This document shows, piece after piece, positions 25,916-35,256 of a stretch of 64,000 nt of DNA (positions within the stretch are counted from its first letter, which is position 1; the number at the start of each line of letters is the position of its first letter). Origin of the DNA: Massilia rhizosphaerae (GTDB lineage: Bacteria; Pseudomonadota; Gammaproteobacteria; Burkholderiales; Burkholderiaceae_D); NCBI RefSeq assembly GCF_016093545.1, contig NZ_JADKYX010000025.1, forward strand, positions 1 through 64,000. Reading direction: 5' to 3'. The translations under genes and the position numbers were made by a program. The notes under the pieces were generated by a model. It was given only the letters and a program-made list of their open reading frames with translations, ran no database searches and was not told where the DNA came from.

Positions 25916-27619
25916 ATGAAAAGAACCGCCATCGCCACCCTCGGCTTCCTGTTGGCGGGCTGCGCCAGCCAGCCCGCCCTCACCGACTACACCGTCAACT
26001 CGGGCGTGCAGCGCAGTCCCGACCAGCAGGCGCTCACCTTCGATGCCGCCGACCTGAGCCTGCGCATCGAGCCGGACTCGCGCAGCCTGCGCGGCGAGGC
26101 GCTGCTGACGTTCGGCACGCGCGCGCCGCTGGACCGCATCGAACTGGACCTGGACCGCAACCTGCCCATCGACGCCATTGCCGTCGACGGCCAACCGCTC
26201 GCGGCAACCCAATGGCGCAATCCGGACGGCAAGCTGACGATTACGCTGCCGCGCCGGCTGGAACCTGGCCGGCACGTCAAAATCCGCGTGACCTACCACG
26301 GCACGCCGCACGTGGCCAAGCGGGCGCCGTGGGACGGCGGCTTCGTGTGGGCGCGCACGCCGGACGGCCGGCCGTGGGTGGCCAGCGCCGTCGAAGGCGA
26401 AGGCTGCGACCTGTTCTGGCCCTGCATCGACCACCCGATGGGCAAGCCGGCCGTCGTCGACGAACACATCACCGTGCCGGCGCCGCTCGTCGCGGCGGGC
26501 AACGGCGTGGCGCTCGGCATGACGGAAGCGGACGGCTGGCGCACGTGGCACTGGCGCGCCAAGCACCCCAGTACCTACGGCGTCGCCATCAACGTCGGGC
26601 CGTACGAGGTGCTGTCCAGCGACTACCGCAGCCGCTACGGCAACGTGATCCCGCTGCGGCTGTGGTATCTGCCGCAGAACAAGGTCCATGCCAAGGCCTT
26701 GTTCGCGGAATTCCCGCGGATGCTGGATTTCTTCGAATCGACGATCGGTCCCTACCCGTTCGGCGACGAAAAAATGGGCGTCGTGGAAACCCCGCACAAG
26801 GGCATGGAACACCAGACCATCAATGCCTACGGCAACCGTTACGTCAAGACGCCGTACGGCTACGACGACCTGCTGCAGCATGAATTCGCCCACGAGTGGT
26901 TCGGCAACCAGCTCACCAATGCCGACTGGGACGATATGTGGCTGCACGAGGGCCTCGCCTCCTACATGCAGCCCCTGTACATGCAATACCTGCACGGCGA
27001 CCAGGAATACTATGCCGCGCTGATGCAGCAGCGCGCGAGCATCCGCAACAAGGCGCCGCTCGTGTCCGGCAAGCACAAGCGCGAGGAAGACGTCTACGAC
27101 CTCAAGCGCGGCGGCCCGGGCGGCGACATCTACACGAAGGGCTCGCTCGTGCTGCACACCCTGCGCGGCCTGATCGGCGACGACGCCTTTTTCCGCGCCG
27201 TGCGCGAACTCGTGTACGGCAGGCCGGACCCGCGCCCCGGCAACTTCGCGCCGCGCTATGCGACGACGCCGGAATTCATCGCCATCGTCGACCGCGTCAG
27301 CGGCCGCGACCTGGACTGGTTCTTCCAGGCCTATATGTACCAGGCCGCCCTGCCCGAGCTCGTGGCCGTGCGCCGTGGCGACACGCTGGAATTGACATGG
27401 AAAACGGCCGGCAAGACACCGTTCCCGATGCCACTCGACGTGCGCGTGGGGGCGCGCGTCGTCACGTTGCCGATGGCGGACGGGCACGGCAGCATCGTCC
27501 TGCCGGCCGGCGCCACGTACACGCTGGATCCTCATTCGAAGATCCTGCGGCGGGAACGCCGGTTCGAGATCTTCCAGCGTTACCAAGAACAGCTGCGCAA
27601 GGCCCAAGCGAAGAAGTAG
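25916..27619 (+). CDS. M1 family zinc metallopeptidase, lipoprotein
   Basis: 567 residues. A lipoprotein signal (LLAGC, Cys about 16) precedes an aminopeptidase-N-like beta saddle domain, then the gluzincin catalytic domain with HEFAH (322-326) and the third zinc ligand Glu345 in WLHEGLASY, i.e. HExxH-18-E. The exopeptidase G-x-M-E-N box is changed to GMEHQT. The helical C-terminal domain of long M1 enzymes is absent, which fits the short M1 subgroup. It probably trims peptides in the periplasm or at the outer membrane. It converges on the M16 peptidase gene. Confidence 0.9.
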   Translation: MKRTAIATLGFLLAGCASQPALTDYTVNSGVQRSPDQQALTFDAADLSLRIEPDSRSLRGEALLTFGTRAPLDRIELDLDRNLPIDAIAVDGQPLAATQWRNPDGKLTITLPRRLEPGRHVKIRVTYHGTPHVAKRAPWDGGFVWARTPDGRPWVASAVEGEGCDLFWPCIDHPMGKPAVVDEHITVPAPLVAAGNGVALGMTEADGWRTWHWRAKHPSTYGVAINVGPYEVLSSDYRSRYGNVIPLRLWYLPQNKVHAKALFAEFPRMLDFFESTIGPYPFGDEKMGVVETPHKGMEHQTINAYGNRYVKTPYGYDDLLQHEFAHEWFGNQLTNADWDDMWLHEGLASYMQPLYMQYLHGDQEYYAALMQQRASIRNKAPLVSGKHKREEDVYDLKRGGPGGDIYTKGSLVLHTLRGLIGDDAFFRAVRELVYGRPDPRPGNFAPRYATTPEFIAIVDRVSGRDLDWFFQAYMYQAALPELVAVRRGDTLELTWKTAGKTPFPMPLDVRVGARVVTLPMADGHGSIVLPAGATYTLDPHSKILRRERRFEIFQRYQEQLRKAQAKK

Positions 27620-27628
27620 CGCGGCGGG

Positions 27629-30400
27629 TCACTGCAGCGCCTTGCCGTCGACGTCGATGCGGCGCACGGTGCCGAGGTTCAGTGCGCGGATCGGTGCCTC
27701 GATCTTGCTCATGTCGCCGACGACGATCCACACGGGCTGCCGGGGCAGCACGACGCGCGCGGCCAGCGCGTTCAGCTGCGCGGGCGTCAGCGCGAGGGCG
27801 GTCGCCGTGTACGTGTTGTAGTAATCCTCGGGCAGGCCGTATTGCAGGATCGTCGCGTAGGCGTTGCTGAGCTGGCTGACGGTCTCGAACGAACCGGGCA
27901 GGCCCAGCGTCTCGTTGGCCTGGGCCTCCTGCAGCTCGCGCGGCGTGATCGGGCGCGTGCCGCCCAGCTCCGCGTAATCGCGCGCCAATTCGCGCAGCGC
28001 GTCGGCCGTCTTGTCGGTCTGGACCGGCGAATTGCTGTACAGGATGCGCTGGCCCCGCGCTGCCACGAGTGACGTGCCCACGCCGTACGACCAGTGTTTA
28101 TCTTCGCGCAGGTCCATGTTCAGCCGCGAGCTGAACGTGCCGCCGAACACGTCGTTGAGCAGATTCAGCGCGACGGCGTCCGGCGTGTTGCGCGGCGGGG
28201 CCAGCTGGGCGCCGACGATGTCGCTCTGCAGCGCGCCGGGACGGTCGATCAGGTAGATCGCCGTGCCGGCCGGCTGGCCGACTTGCGCGATGTCGTGCGC
28301 GGGCAAGGTGCCCGCCTGCCACGCGCCGAACGCGCGCTCCAGCAGCGGCTTGAGTTCGGCCAGCGTCGTGTCGCCGACGACGAGCAGGGTCGCGTTGTTC
28401 GGCCTGAACCACGTGTCGTGATAAGCGACGAGATCCGCGCGCGTCATGCGCGCCACGGCGGCTTGGGTGCCGGTGCCCGTCAGCGGCAGCGAATACGGAT
28501 GGCCGGGGCCGTACAGCAGCGGCGGCAGCACGCGCAAGGCCATCAGGCGCGGCACCGTCTCCTCGCGCTGGATCGCGGCCAGCCGTTCCTTGCGCACGCG
28601 CTCGAAATCGGCCTGCGGGAACGCCGGGTGCAGCGCCAGGTCCGCGTACAGGCCCAGCGCCTGCGCCAGCGTCGGCTTGAGCACGTTCATATTCACGAAG
28701 GCGCCGTCCAGGTCGATCGTCGTGCCGAACGAGGCGCCCAGCGCCTCCAGCTCGCGGCTGATGTCCAGCGCGCTGCGCGTCCGGGTGCCCTCTTCCAGCA
28801 TGCGCAAGGTGAGGCTGGCGAGCCCCGGCAGCGCCTGCGAATCGGACGCGAAGCCGCCATTCAACATCAGCGACAGGTTGATCACGGGCGCGCCATGGCG
28901 TTCGGCCAGCACGACGTTCAAGCCGTTGGACAAGGTCGTCTTCTGCATGGGCGGCAGGGTCAGCGGCTCGGGATGTCCCGTCGGCGGCCCCTTGCTGCGG
29001 TCGACGGCGGACGGCTCGGCGGCCAGCGCGGCCGGGAACGGATCGACTTCCAGCACGTAGTCGCCCTCGAGCAGCCAGTCCTGCATCGTCTTGCGCACGG
29101 TGGCCGGCGTCGCGTCCTTGATGCGCTGCAGGTAGATCTTGTAGCAGGCCGGATTGCCCGTGTAGGTGGCGCAGCGCGCCAGCACGTCGCTCTTGCCGCC
29201 GAAGCCGCCCACGCGCTCGACGGCGCGCGCGTGCTGCGCGAGGATCGTCGTCTGCGCCAGGCGCAGTTCGGCGGCCGTGGGGCCGGACTTCATCAGCGCG
29301 CGCAATTCCTCGTCGGCCGCCGTTTCCATGCGCGCGACGTCCGCCGCGGACAGGCCCGGCTTCGCGGTCAGGGTGATGGCGAACTGGCCGGCGATCTCGT
29401 TCGAGTCGTTGCCGGTGCCGACGGACGTCGCCAGCTGATCCTTGACGACGAGGCGCTGGTACAGGCGCGACGTCTTGCCGCCGCCCAGCACCTGCGCGGC
29501 CAGGTCGAGCTGCGCTTCTTCCGGCGTGTCGGCGCCGGGCACGTTCCACAGGCGATAGATGCGCGCCTGCGGCACGCGGTCCTGCACCTGGCTGCGATGG
29601 GTGCCCGTGCGCTTAGCGACCCACGCCTGCTGGTGCGCCTGCGGCGGGCCGGGCGGGATGTCGCCATAGTATTTCTCGACCTTCGCGCGCGCCTCTCGCG
29701 GCGTGATGTCGCCGGCCAGCACGAGCACGACGTTGTTCGGGCCGTAGTGGTCCTTGAACCAGTCGGTGACATCCTTCATCGACGCGGCGTCGAGGTCGGC
29801 CATGGACCCGATCACGGTCCAGGAATACGGGTGGTTCGCCGGCCACGTGTTCTCCGTGACGATCTGCTCGACCATGCCGTACGGCTGGTTCTCGCGCTGG
29901 CGCTTCTCGTTCTGGACGACGCCCCGCTGCAGGTCGAGCTTCTTGCGGTCGAGCACGCCCAGCAGGTGGCCCATGCGGTCGCTCTCGGCGAACAGCGCGT
30001 AGTCGAGCATGGACGTCGGCACCGTCTCGAAATAATTCGTACGGTCCTTGTTCGTCGTGCCGTTCAGGTCGGTCGCGCCGATGCCTTCCAGCGCCGAGAG
30101 AAACGTCTTGTCGAAATGGGCGCTGCCGGAAAACATCAGGTGCTCGAACAGGTGCGCGAAGCCCGTCTTGCCCGGTTTTTCGTTCTTGGAGCCGACGTGA
30201 TACCACGTGTTGACGGCCACGACGGGCGCCTTGTGGTCTTCGTGCACGAGCACCGTCAAGCCGTTCTTCAACACGAATTTCGTGTACGGGATGTCGGGGA
30301 TCGGGATGTCGATGCCGGCGTCGCGCGCGGGCGCGGCCGTGGATGCGGCGCCGGCGAGCGCCAGCATCGATGCGAACAGGAAACGGTAAACAAAATGCAT
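27629..30400 (-). CDS. M16 family metallopeptidase, tandem two-unit form
   Basis: 923 residues with a signal peptide (MHFVYRFLFASMLALAGAASTAAPA). The first M16 unit holds the inverted zinc motif HLFEH (83-87) with a downstream Glu (VVQNEKRQRENQPYG). The second unit (about 460-900, LTLPPMQKTTLSNGLNVVLAERHGAPV) lacks HxxEH and is the non-catalytic half, as in zinc-protease pairs fused in one chain. It degrades peptides in the periplasm. The start was set at the ATG ending at 30400, preceded by GGGAGAG and beginning the signal sequence. It diverges from the DUF882 gene. Confidence 0.9.
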   Translation of the reverse strand: MHFVYRFLFASMLALAGAASTAAPARDAGIDIPIPDIPYTKFVLKNGLTVLVHEDHKAPVVAVNTWYHVGSKNEKPGKTGFAHLFEHLMFSGSAHFDKTFLSALEGIGATDLNGTTNKDRTNYFETVPTSMLDYALFAESDRMGHLLGVLDRKKLDLQRGVVQNEKRQRENQPYGMVEQIVTENTWPANHPYSWTVIGSMADLDAASMKDVTDWFKDHYGPNNVVLVLAGDITPREARAKVEKYYGDIPPGPPQAHQQAWVAKRTGTHRSQVQDRVPQARIYRLWNVPGADTPEEAQLDLAAQVLGGGKTSRLYQRLVVKDQLATSVGTGNDSNEIAGQFAITLTAKPGLSAADVARMETAADEELRALMKSGPTAAELRLAQTTILAQHARAVERVGGFGGKSDVLARCATYTGNPACYKIYLQRIKDATPATVRKTMQDWLLEGDYVLEVDPFPAALAAEPSAVDRSKGPPTGHPEPLTLPPMQKTTLSNGLNVVLAERHGAPVINLSLMLNGGFASDSQALPGLASLTLRMLEEGTRTRSALDISRELEALGASFGTTIDLDGAFVNMNVLKPTLAQALGLYADLALHPAFPQADFERVRKERLAAIQREETVPRLMALRVLPPLLYGPGHPYSLPLTGTGTQAAVARMTRADLVAYHDTWFRPNNATLLVVGDTTLAELKPLLERAFGAWQAGTLPAHDIAQVGQPAGTAIYLIDRPGALQSDIVGAQLAPPRNTPDAVALNLLNDVFGGTFSSRLNMDLREDKHWSYGVGTSLVAARGQRILYSNSPVQTDKTADALRELARDYAELGGTRPITPRELQEAQANETLGLPGSFETVSQLSNAYATILQYGLPEDYYNTYTATALALTPAQLNALAARVVLPRQPVWIVVGDMSKIEAPIRALNLGTVRRIDVDGKALQ

Positions 30401-30522
30401 GCGGCTCTCCCGGCAAGGTGTGCGCAACGAATACGGCCGCGCTCATTCTAAGCCTTCACGGTCCGTGCACGAATCATGCATGGGGCGTATCATTGAGACT
30501 GGCAATCAGCAAGGACAAGCTC

Positions 30523-31086
30523 ATGAATCAGCGACGCTCCTTCCTCAAAAGCTCGGCCGTCCTCGCATCGGTACTCGGTGCGCCCGCCATCCGGACCAGC
30601 GCCAAGTCCCTGCCGGACGCCCCCGTCCCGCCCGCGGCCCCCAACGAGCGCATCGTGCGCCTGTACAACACGCACACGGGCGAAAGCCTGCGCACGATTT
30701 TCTGGGCCGAGGGCGAGTTCATCCCCGACGCCTTGCAGGACATCAATAAACTACTGCGCGACTACCGCAACGACAAGATCGCGCCCATCGATCCCAAGCT
30801 GCTCGTCTTGCTGGATCGCATCAGCGCGCAATACGGCAACCATCCGACCATGCACGTGATCTCGGGCTATCGCTCACCGGAAACGAACGCGATGCTGCAC
30901 GAAACGACGACGGGCGTCGCCAAGCACAGCCTGCACATGGAGGGCAAGGCCATCGACGTGCGCATCCCGGGGCAAGACCTGGCCAAGCTGCACAAGATGG
31001 CGATGGCGCAGAAGGCGGGCGGGGTCGGTTATTACCCCGAGTCGCAATTCGTGCACATGGACGTCGGCCGCGTGCGTTACTGGTAA
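30523..31086 (+). CDS. DUF882/YcbK-type M15 peptidase-like protein, Tat substrate
   Basis: 187 residues. The N-terminus MNQRRSFLKSSAVLASVLG has a twin-arginine signal (RRSFLK). The mature part is a DUF882/peptidase M15A domain with HVISGYRSPETNAML, SLHMEGKAIDVRI (H-x(6)-D zinc ligands) and FVHMDVGRVRYW. Relatives are LD/DD-carboxypeptidase-like murein hydrolases exported folded. It is the first gene of a compact run; the next start follows the stop by 2 bases. Confidence 0.88.
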   Translation: MNQRRSFLKSSAVLASVLGAPAIRTSAKSLPDAPVPPAAPNERIVRLYNTHTGESLRTIFWAEGEFIPDALQDINKLLRDYRNDKIAPIDPKLLVLLDRISAQYGNHPTMHVISGYRSPETNAMLHETTTGVAKHSLHMEGKAIDVRIPGQDLAKLHKMAMAQKAGGVGYYPESQFVHMDVGRVRYW

Positions 31087-31088
31087 TC

Positions 31089-31925
31089 ATGCGCCGGCCG
31101 GTCCCGCATGTCGTGTTGCCGGCATTGCTGGGGGCCGGCCTGGCGTGGCCGGCACACGCGCAGACGGCGCCGGCGGCGCCGGCCCCCGGCGTCCAGACCG
31201 TCACCGTCACGTACACGCGCGACCCGGTCGACAAGTCCTACCGCAAGATGATCCGCGGCATGGAACGCTTCCGGCGCGAACACGGGCTGGCGCCGCAAGC
31301 GACGCTGCGGTTCCGCCTGCTGCCCCGCTCCCCGACCGTGGACATGCGCGGCATCACGTTGCGCGTCATCGGCGACCACATCGCCGTGCCCGTCCCCGTC
31401 GCGCCGGACAACAGTTTTATCCTGCCACGCAACGAGCAGGCGCTGCAGGAAGACGCGGCCGTCGTCGCCAACCGCAAGACGACGAGCATGACGTGGCGCG
31501 CGCAAGTCGTCACGCCCGGCCTGCCGCCGGGGACGCGCCGGCTGGGCGACCTGCGCCTGGAGTGTCTCGTCGGCATGGAAGCCGGACTCGTGTCGAACAG
31601 CTCGCCGCTGTTCGGGTGGATCTCGAACGTGCTCACCAGCCCCGAGCAAGTGTGTAATAGTCCCGACGGTAATTTCCTCTTCTTTAGCGAGCGCCCCCTG
31701 TTTTCCGTGGCCCTGCGCGCGGGCGACCGCAGCGAGATCCTGCCGTTCCGCTTCCTGTACGCGGGCGGCGAGCAGACGCCCGACATGCTGCCGTTCTGCG
31801 ATTGCCAGGTGCTGCTCGACCGCACGTATTACGCGCCGATCTGGGACCGCAGCTGGCCGGACGACACCCTCGTCACCTTCGACTACATGGACGACGCGCC
31901 GCCGCCGGTGGAGCAGACGCCATGA
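31089..31925 (+). CDS. Hypothetical periplasmic protein
   Basis: 278 residues with a signal peptide (MRRPVPHVVLPALLGAGLAWPAHAQ). The mature protein has the blocks DKSYRKMIRGMERFRREHGLAPQATLRFRLLPR and GITLRVIGDHIAVPVPVAPDNSFILPRNEQAL, and three to four cysteines in the C-terminal half (LECLV, QVCNS, FCDCQ) that could pair in the periplasm. I do not recognise a named family. It lies 2 bases after the DUF882 gene and overlaps the next lipoprotein gene by ATGA, so the three are probably one operon. Confidence 0.7.
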   Translation: MRRPVPHVVLPALLGAGLAWPAHAQTAPAAPAPGVQTVTVTYTRDPVDKSYRKMIRGMERFRREHGLAPQATLRFRLLPRSPTVDMRGITLRVIGDHIAVPVPVAPDNSFILPRNEQALQEDAAVVANRKTTSMTWRAQVVTPGLPPGTRRLGDLRLECLVGMEAGLVSNSSPLFGWISNVLTSPEQVCNSPDGNFLFFSERPLFSVALRAGDRSEILPFRFLYAGGEQTPDMLPFCDCQVLLDRTYYAPIWDRSWPDDTLVTFDYMDDAPPPVEQTP

Positions 31926-32248
31926 ACCGCGCCGTCCTGGTGCTGGCGCTTGCCTTGCTGTCCGGCTGCGCCACGCGCGCGCCCGCGCCCGGCACGCGCG
32001 TGGCCGAGGCCCGGTTCGACCAGGTCGTCGTCCCCGGCCGCACGACGCGCGCCGAGCTGCTGGCCGCGTTCGGGCCGACCAGGACGGTCCGCTTCGACTC
32101 CGGCATGGAAGTATGGCTATACACGACACAAAGCGCCGCACCGGCCGCCGGCGGCCGCGACACGGAGCTGGTGCTGCTAATCGGCCCCGACGGCGTCGTG
32201 AAAAAGATGCGCAAGCGGCCGCCCTATCCGACCGACCCGGCGCCCTGA
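31922..32248 (+). CDS. Small lipoprotein, BamE/SmpA-like
   Basis: 108 residues. The lipobox is LLSGC (Cys about 16). The segment VVPGRTTRAELLAAFGPTRTVRFDSGMEVWLY has the pattern of the SmpA/OmlA (BamE) fold, a small beta-sheet domain common in outer-membrane lipoproteins. It overlaps the upstream gene by ATGA. The specific role is unknown; it is not the housekeeping bamE by context. Confidence 0.7.
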   Translation: MNRAVLVLALALLSGCATRAPAPGTRVAEARFDQVVVPGRTTRAELLAAFGPTRTVRFDSGMEVWLYTTQSAAPAAGGRDTELVLLIGPDGVVKKMRKRPPYPTDPAP

Positions 32249-32297
32249 TCCACCCTATTGACAGTCCGGCATCGCTATATAATGCGCTGTCCAATCA

Positions 32298-33050
32298 TTG
32301 CGTCGTGCCGCCACCTTGAAGATCCAACTTCCACGCTCGTCGACCGTCCCGCTATATACCCAGATCAAGGAAGCGATCCGCGCCAAGATCATCGATGGCA
32401 CCTACGTGGGGCATCAGCAGTTGCCGTCGGAGAACGACATGATCGCCGCGTTCGGCGTCAGCCGCATCACGGTGCGGCAGGCGATCAACGATCTGCAGAA
32501 GGAAGGATTGCTGTTCAAGGTGCACGGCAAGGGCACGTTCGTCGCCCTGCCCAATGTCTCCCAGGAGTTGACGCACCTGCAAGGTTTCGGCGAAGCAATG
32601 CACCGTCTCGGCCACGAAACCTTTTCGGACGTGTTCGGCCTGAAGACCGTCAAGGCGCCGGCCGCCGTCTGCGCCAAGCTGCAGCTCGTCGACGGCAGCC
32701 CCGTGACGGAGATCCGGCGCGTGCGCTATTTGAACAGGGAGCCGGTCTCGATCGACTATTCCTGGGTGCGGCATGACGTGGGCGCGCGCCTCACCGAAAA
32801 GAACCTGCGCGAGAAAGACCTGTTTTCCCTGCTCGAGAACGAATTGCGCCAGCCGCTGCATTCCGCCGACGTGGAGATCGACGCGACGTCGGCCACGAAC
32901 GACGTCGCCGCCCGCCTGAAGGTCGCCCCGGGCTCGCCGATCCTGCGCATCGAGCGCCTGACCTACGCGCAGGGCGAAAAGCCGCTCGTGTTCGAATACC
33001 TGCATTACCGGGCCGAGACCTTCAAGTACAAGATGAAGGTCATGCGCTGA
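32298..33050 (+). CDS. GntR-family regulator with UTRA ligand domain
   Basis: About 245-250 residues. An N-terminal winged helix-turn-helix (VPLYTQIKEAIRAKIIDGTY, QLPSENDMIAAFGVSRITVRQAINDLQKEGLLFKVHGKGTFV) is followed by a UTRA effector domain (about 100-245) of the HutC/FarR subfamily. No ATG fits: TTG at 32298 or TTG at 32316 must start translation. TTGACA (32258) and TATAAT (32278) lie upstream but only 14 bases apart. The gene precedes the flavoprotein operon in the same direction. It is the obvious candidate to bind the 28-bp dyads at 33181 and 42712. Confidence 0.88.
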   Translation: MRRAATLKIQLPRSSTVPLYTQIKEAIRAKIIDGTYVGHQQLPSENDMIAAFGVSRITVRQAINDLQKEGLLFKVHGKGTFVALPNVSQELTHLQGFGEAMHRLGHETFSDVFGLKTVKAPAAVCAKLQLVDGSPVTEIRRVRYLNREPVSIDYSWVRHDVGARLTEKNLREKDLFSLLENELRQPLHSADVEIDATSATNDVAARLKVAPGSPILRIERLTYAQGEKPLVFEYLHYRAETFKYKMKVMR

Positions 33051-33174
33051 CAACGCCCATCCCCCGCCCCGTTTTGGCCGTGCCCTCCCCACAACGGCCA
33101 CCCGCCCCGCACTGTTCCTGACCATTCTTCCCTTCCGACCCCGCAAATAACGGGGAATTCGACTGGCACGCAAT

Positions 33175-33208
33175 TTGCACAACTCGTTATTACGAGTTAT
33201 GACGAGGT
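33175..33208 (+). promoter_or_regulatory. Promoter and 28-bp dyad operator of the flavoprotein operon
   Basis: TTGCAC (33175-33180) and TATGAC (33198-33203), 17 bases apart, form a plausible promoter. Over it lies an imperfect dyad: left half AACTCGTTATTAC (33181-33193), centre GA, right half GTTATGACGAGGT (33196-33208). Within it AACTCGT/ACGAGTT is a perfect 7-bp palindrome. A second copy of the same 13-2-13 design lies at 42712-42739. Confidence 0.65.
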
Positions 33209-33245
33209 GTGCATGGGGCCGCACGTCGAACACTGAAAGGGTGAC

Positions 33246-34982
33246 ATGAAAACCATTGAACTGGAATACGACCTGGTGATCGTTGGCGGCGGCACCGGCG
33301 GACCGATGGCCGCGGTCAAGGCCAAGGAAAAGAATCCGAAGCTGCGCGTGCTCGTGCTGGAAAAGGCGAACGTCAAGCGCAGCGGCGCCATCTCCATGGG
33401 CATGGACGGCTTGAACAACGCCGTCATCCCGGGCCACGCGACACCGGAGCAGTACACGAAGGAGATCACGGTCGCCAACGACGGCATCGTCGACCAGAAA
33501 GGCGTGTACGCCTACGCGAGCAACAGCTACGCGATGATCGAGGAACTCGACCGCTGGGGCGTCAAGTTCGAGAAGGACGAAACGGGCGACTACGCGGTGC
33601 GCAAGGTGCACCACCTCGGCAGCTACGTCCTGCCGATGCCGGAAGGGCACCACATGAAGAAGGTGCTGTACCGGCAGCTCAAGCGCCAGCGCGTCGACAT
33701 CACCAACCGCGTCGTCGCCACGCGCCTGATCACGGGGCTGCACGGCGAGATCGCCGGCGTCATGGGCTTCGATTGCCGCACGGCCGACTTCTATGTGATC
33801 AAGGCGAAGGCGGTCGTGCTGTGCACGGGCGCGGCGGGGCGTCTCGGCCTGCCGGCGTCCGGCTACATGTTCGGCACCTACGAGAATCCGACCAACAGCG
33901 GCGAGGGCCACGTCATGGCCTATCACGCCGGCGCGGAACTGACGAACCTCGAATGCTTCCAGGTCAACCCGCTGATCAAGGACTACAACGGACCCGCGTG
34001 CGCCTACGTCACCGGCCCGTTCGGCGGCTTCACCGCGAACGCCACCGGCGCGCGCTTCATCGAATGCGACTACTGGAGCGGCCAGATGATGCTGGAGTTC
34101 TACAACGAACTCGAAGGCGGCCGCGGTCCGGTGTTCCTGAAGCTCGACCACCTGGCCGAAGAAACGATCGCGGAGATCGAGCACATCCTGCACACCAACG
34201 AACGCCCCAGCCGCGGCCGCTTCCACGAACGGCGCGGCAACGACTACCGCCAGAAGGCGATCGAGATGCACATCTCGGAGATCGGTTTCTGCAGCGGCCA
34301 CAGCGCGTCCGGCATCTGGACCAACGAAAAAGGCGAGTGCTCCCTGCCCGGCCTGTACGCGGCGGGCGACTGCGCCAGCATCCCGCACAACTACATGCTC
34401 GGCGCCTTCGTGTACGGCAAATTCTGCGGCGAGAACGCGGCGGACTACATGTCCGGCAAGGCGGCGCCCGTCATCGACACCGACATGGTGGAGGCCGAGC
34501 GCCGGCGCATCATGGCGCCGCTCGCGCGCAGCGAGGGCTTGAGCCCGTTCCAGGTCGAGTACAAGACGCGCCGCATCGTGAACGACTACCTGCAGCCGCC
34601 CAAGGTCACCCGCAAGATGGAGATCGCGCTCGAGCGCTTCGGCGAGATCAAGGACGACCTGAACGACATGGGCGCCGTCAATCCGCACGAATTGATGCGC
34701 GCGATGGAGGCGCACACGATCCGCGACTGCGCCGAACTCGCGGCGCGCGCCTCGCTGTTCCGCAAGGAGAGCCGCTGGGGCCTGTACCACCTGTGCGTCG
34801 ACCATCCCGAGAAGGACGACGACAACTGGTTCTGCCACACCAACGTCGGCAAGGGCGCGGACGGCAAGATGACCTTCCGCAAGCGCGAGATCGAACCCTA
34901 CATCGTCGAACTGAATGCCGAAGAAAAAGCCGCGTACCAGCGCCTGCGCGTGGCCGGCAGCAAGACCACCCTCGCCGTCTAA
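33246..34982 (+). CDS. APS-reductase-alpha-like flavoprotein (fumarate reductase family)
   Basis: 578 residues, FAD-binding subunit of the succinate dehydrogenase/fumarate reductase/adenylylsulfate reductase superfamily. YDLVIVGGGTGGPMAA is the N-terminal dinucleotide fold, VLVLEKANVKRSGAISMG resembles AprA (RSGA), and AKAVVLCTGAAGRL and GLYAAGDCA close the FAD site. No signal peptide, so cytoplasmic. The next gene is an AprB-like ferredoxin. AsfA of the Pseudomonas arylsulfonate genes is a related reductase type. No sat, qmo or dsr genes are present, so dissimilatory APS reduction is unlikely. It probably transfers electrons to an organosulfur or related substrate. Confidence 0.8.
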   Translation: MKTIELEYDLVIVGGGTGGPMAAVKAKEKNPKLRVLVLEKANVKRSGAISMGMDGLNNAVIPGHATPEQYTKEITVANDGIVDQKGVYAYASNSYAMIEELDRWGVKFEKDETGDYAVRKVHHLGSYVLPMPEGHHMKKVLYRQLKRQRVDITNRVVATRLITGLHGEIAGVMGFDCRTADFYVIKAKAVVLCTGAAGRLGLPASGYMFGTYENPTNSGEGHVMAYHAGAELTNLECFQVNPLIKDYNGPACAYVTGPFGGFTANATGARFIECDYWSGQMMLEFYNELEGGRGPVFLKLDHLAEETIAEIEHILHTNERPSRGRFHERRGNDYRQKAIEMHISEIGFCSGHSASGIWTNEKGECSLPGLYAAGDCASIPHNYMLGAFVYGKFCGENAADYMSGKAAPVIDTDMVEAERRRIMAPLARSEGLSPFQVEYKTRRIVNDYLQPPKVTRKMEIALERFGEIKDDLNDMGAVNPHELMRAMEAHTIRDCAELAARASLFRKESRWGLYHLCVDHPEKDDDNWFCHTNVGKGADGKMTFRKREIEPYIVELNAEEKAAYQRLRVAGSKTTLAV

Positions 34983-35011
34983 CCGGCCAACCGGATACGA
35001 AAGGAACCATC

Positions 35012-35245
35012 ATGACCATCGCAACCACCCGCACCCAGGCGCCCGTCGTCGTCGACCAGTCGAAATGCATCGCCGAGAAAGGCTGCACCGTGTGCGTCGA
35101 CGTCTGCCCGCTGGACGTGCTGGCGATCGACCTCGTCAGCAACAAGGCATTCATGAAGTTCGACGAATGCTGGTACTGCATGCCGTGCGAACAGGACTGC
35201 CCGACGGGCGCCGTGCACGTCGACATCCCCTACCTCGTGCGCTGA
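35012..35245 (+). CDS. AprB-like two-cluster [4Fe-4S] ferredoxin
   Basis: 77 residues with two cysteine sets: CIAEKGCTVCVDVCP and CWYCMPCEQDCP, enough for two [4Fe-4S] clusters. The spacing inside the first set and the aromatic CWYC match AprB-type iron-sulfur subunits more than ordinary bacterial ferredoxins. AAGGAA precedes the ATG, 29 bases after the flavoprotein stop. Very likely the electron-transfer partner of the flavoprotein. Confidence 0.85.
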   Translation: MTIATTRTQAPVVVDQSKCIAEKGCTVCVDVCPLDVLAIDLVSNKAFMKFDECWYCMPCEQDCPTGAVHVDIPYLVR

Positions 35246-35256
35246 AGGGGACGACG

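Noticed and set aside
32258..32283. Strong consensus promoter for the GntR gene
   Set aside because: TTGACA and TATAAT are both present but only 14 bases apart, which is too short for normal sigma-70 use. Kept only as a remark under the gene.
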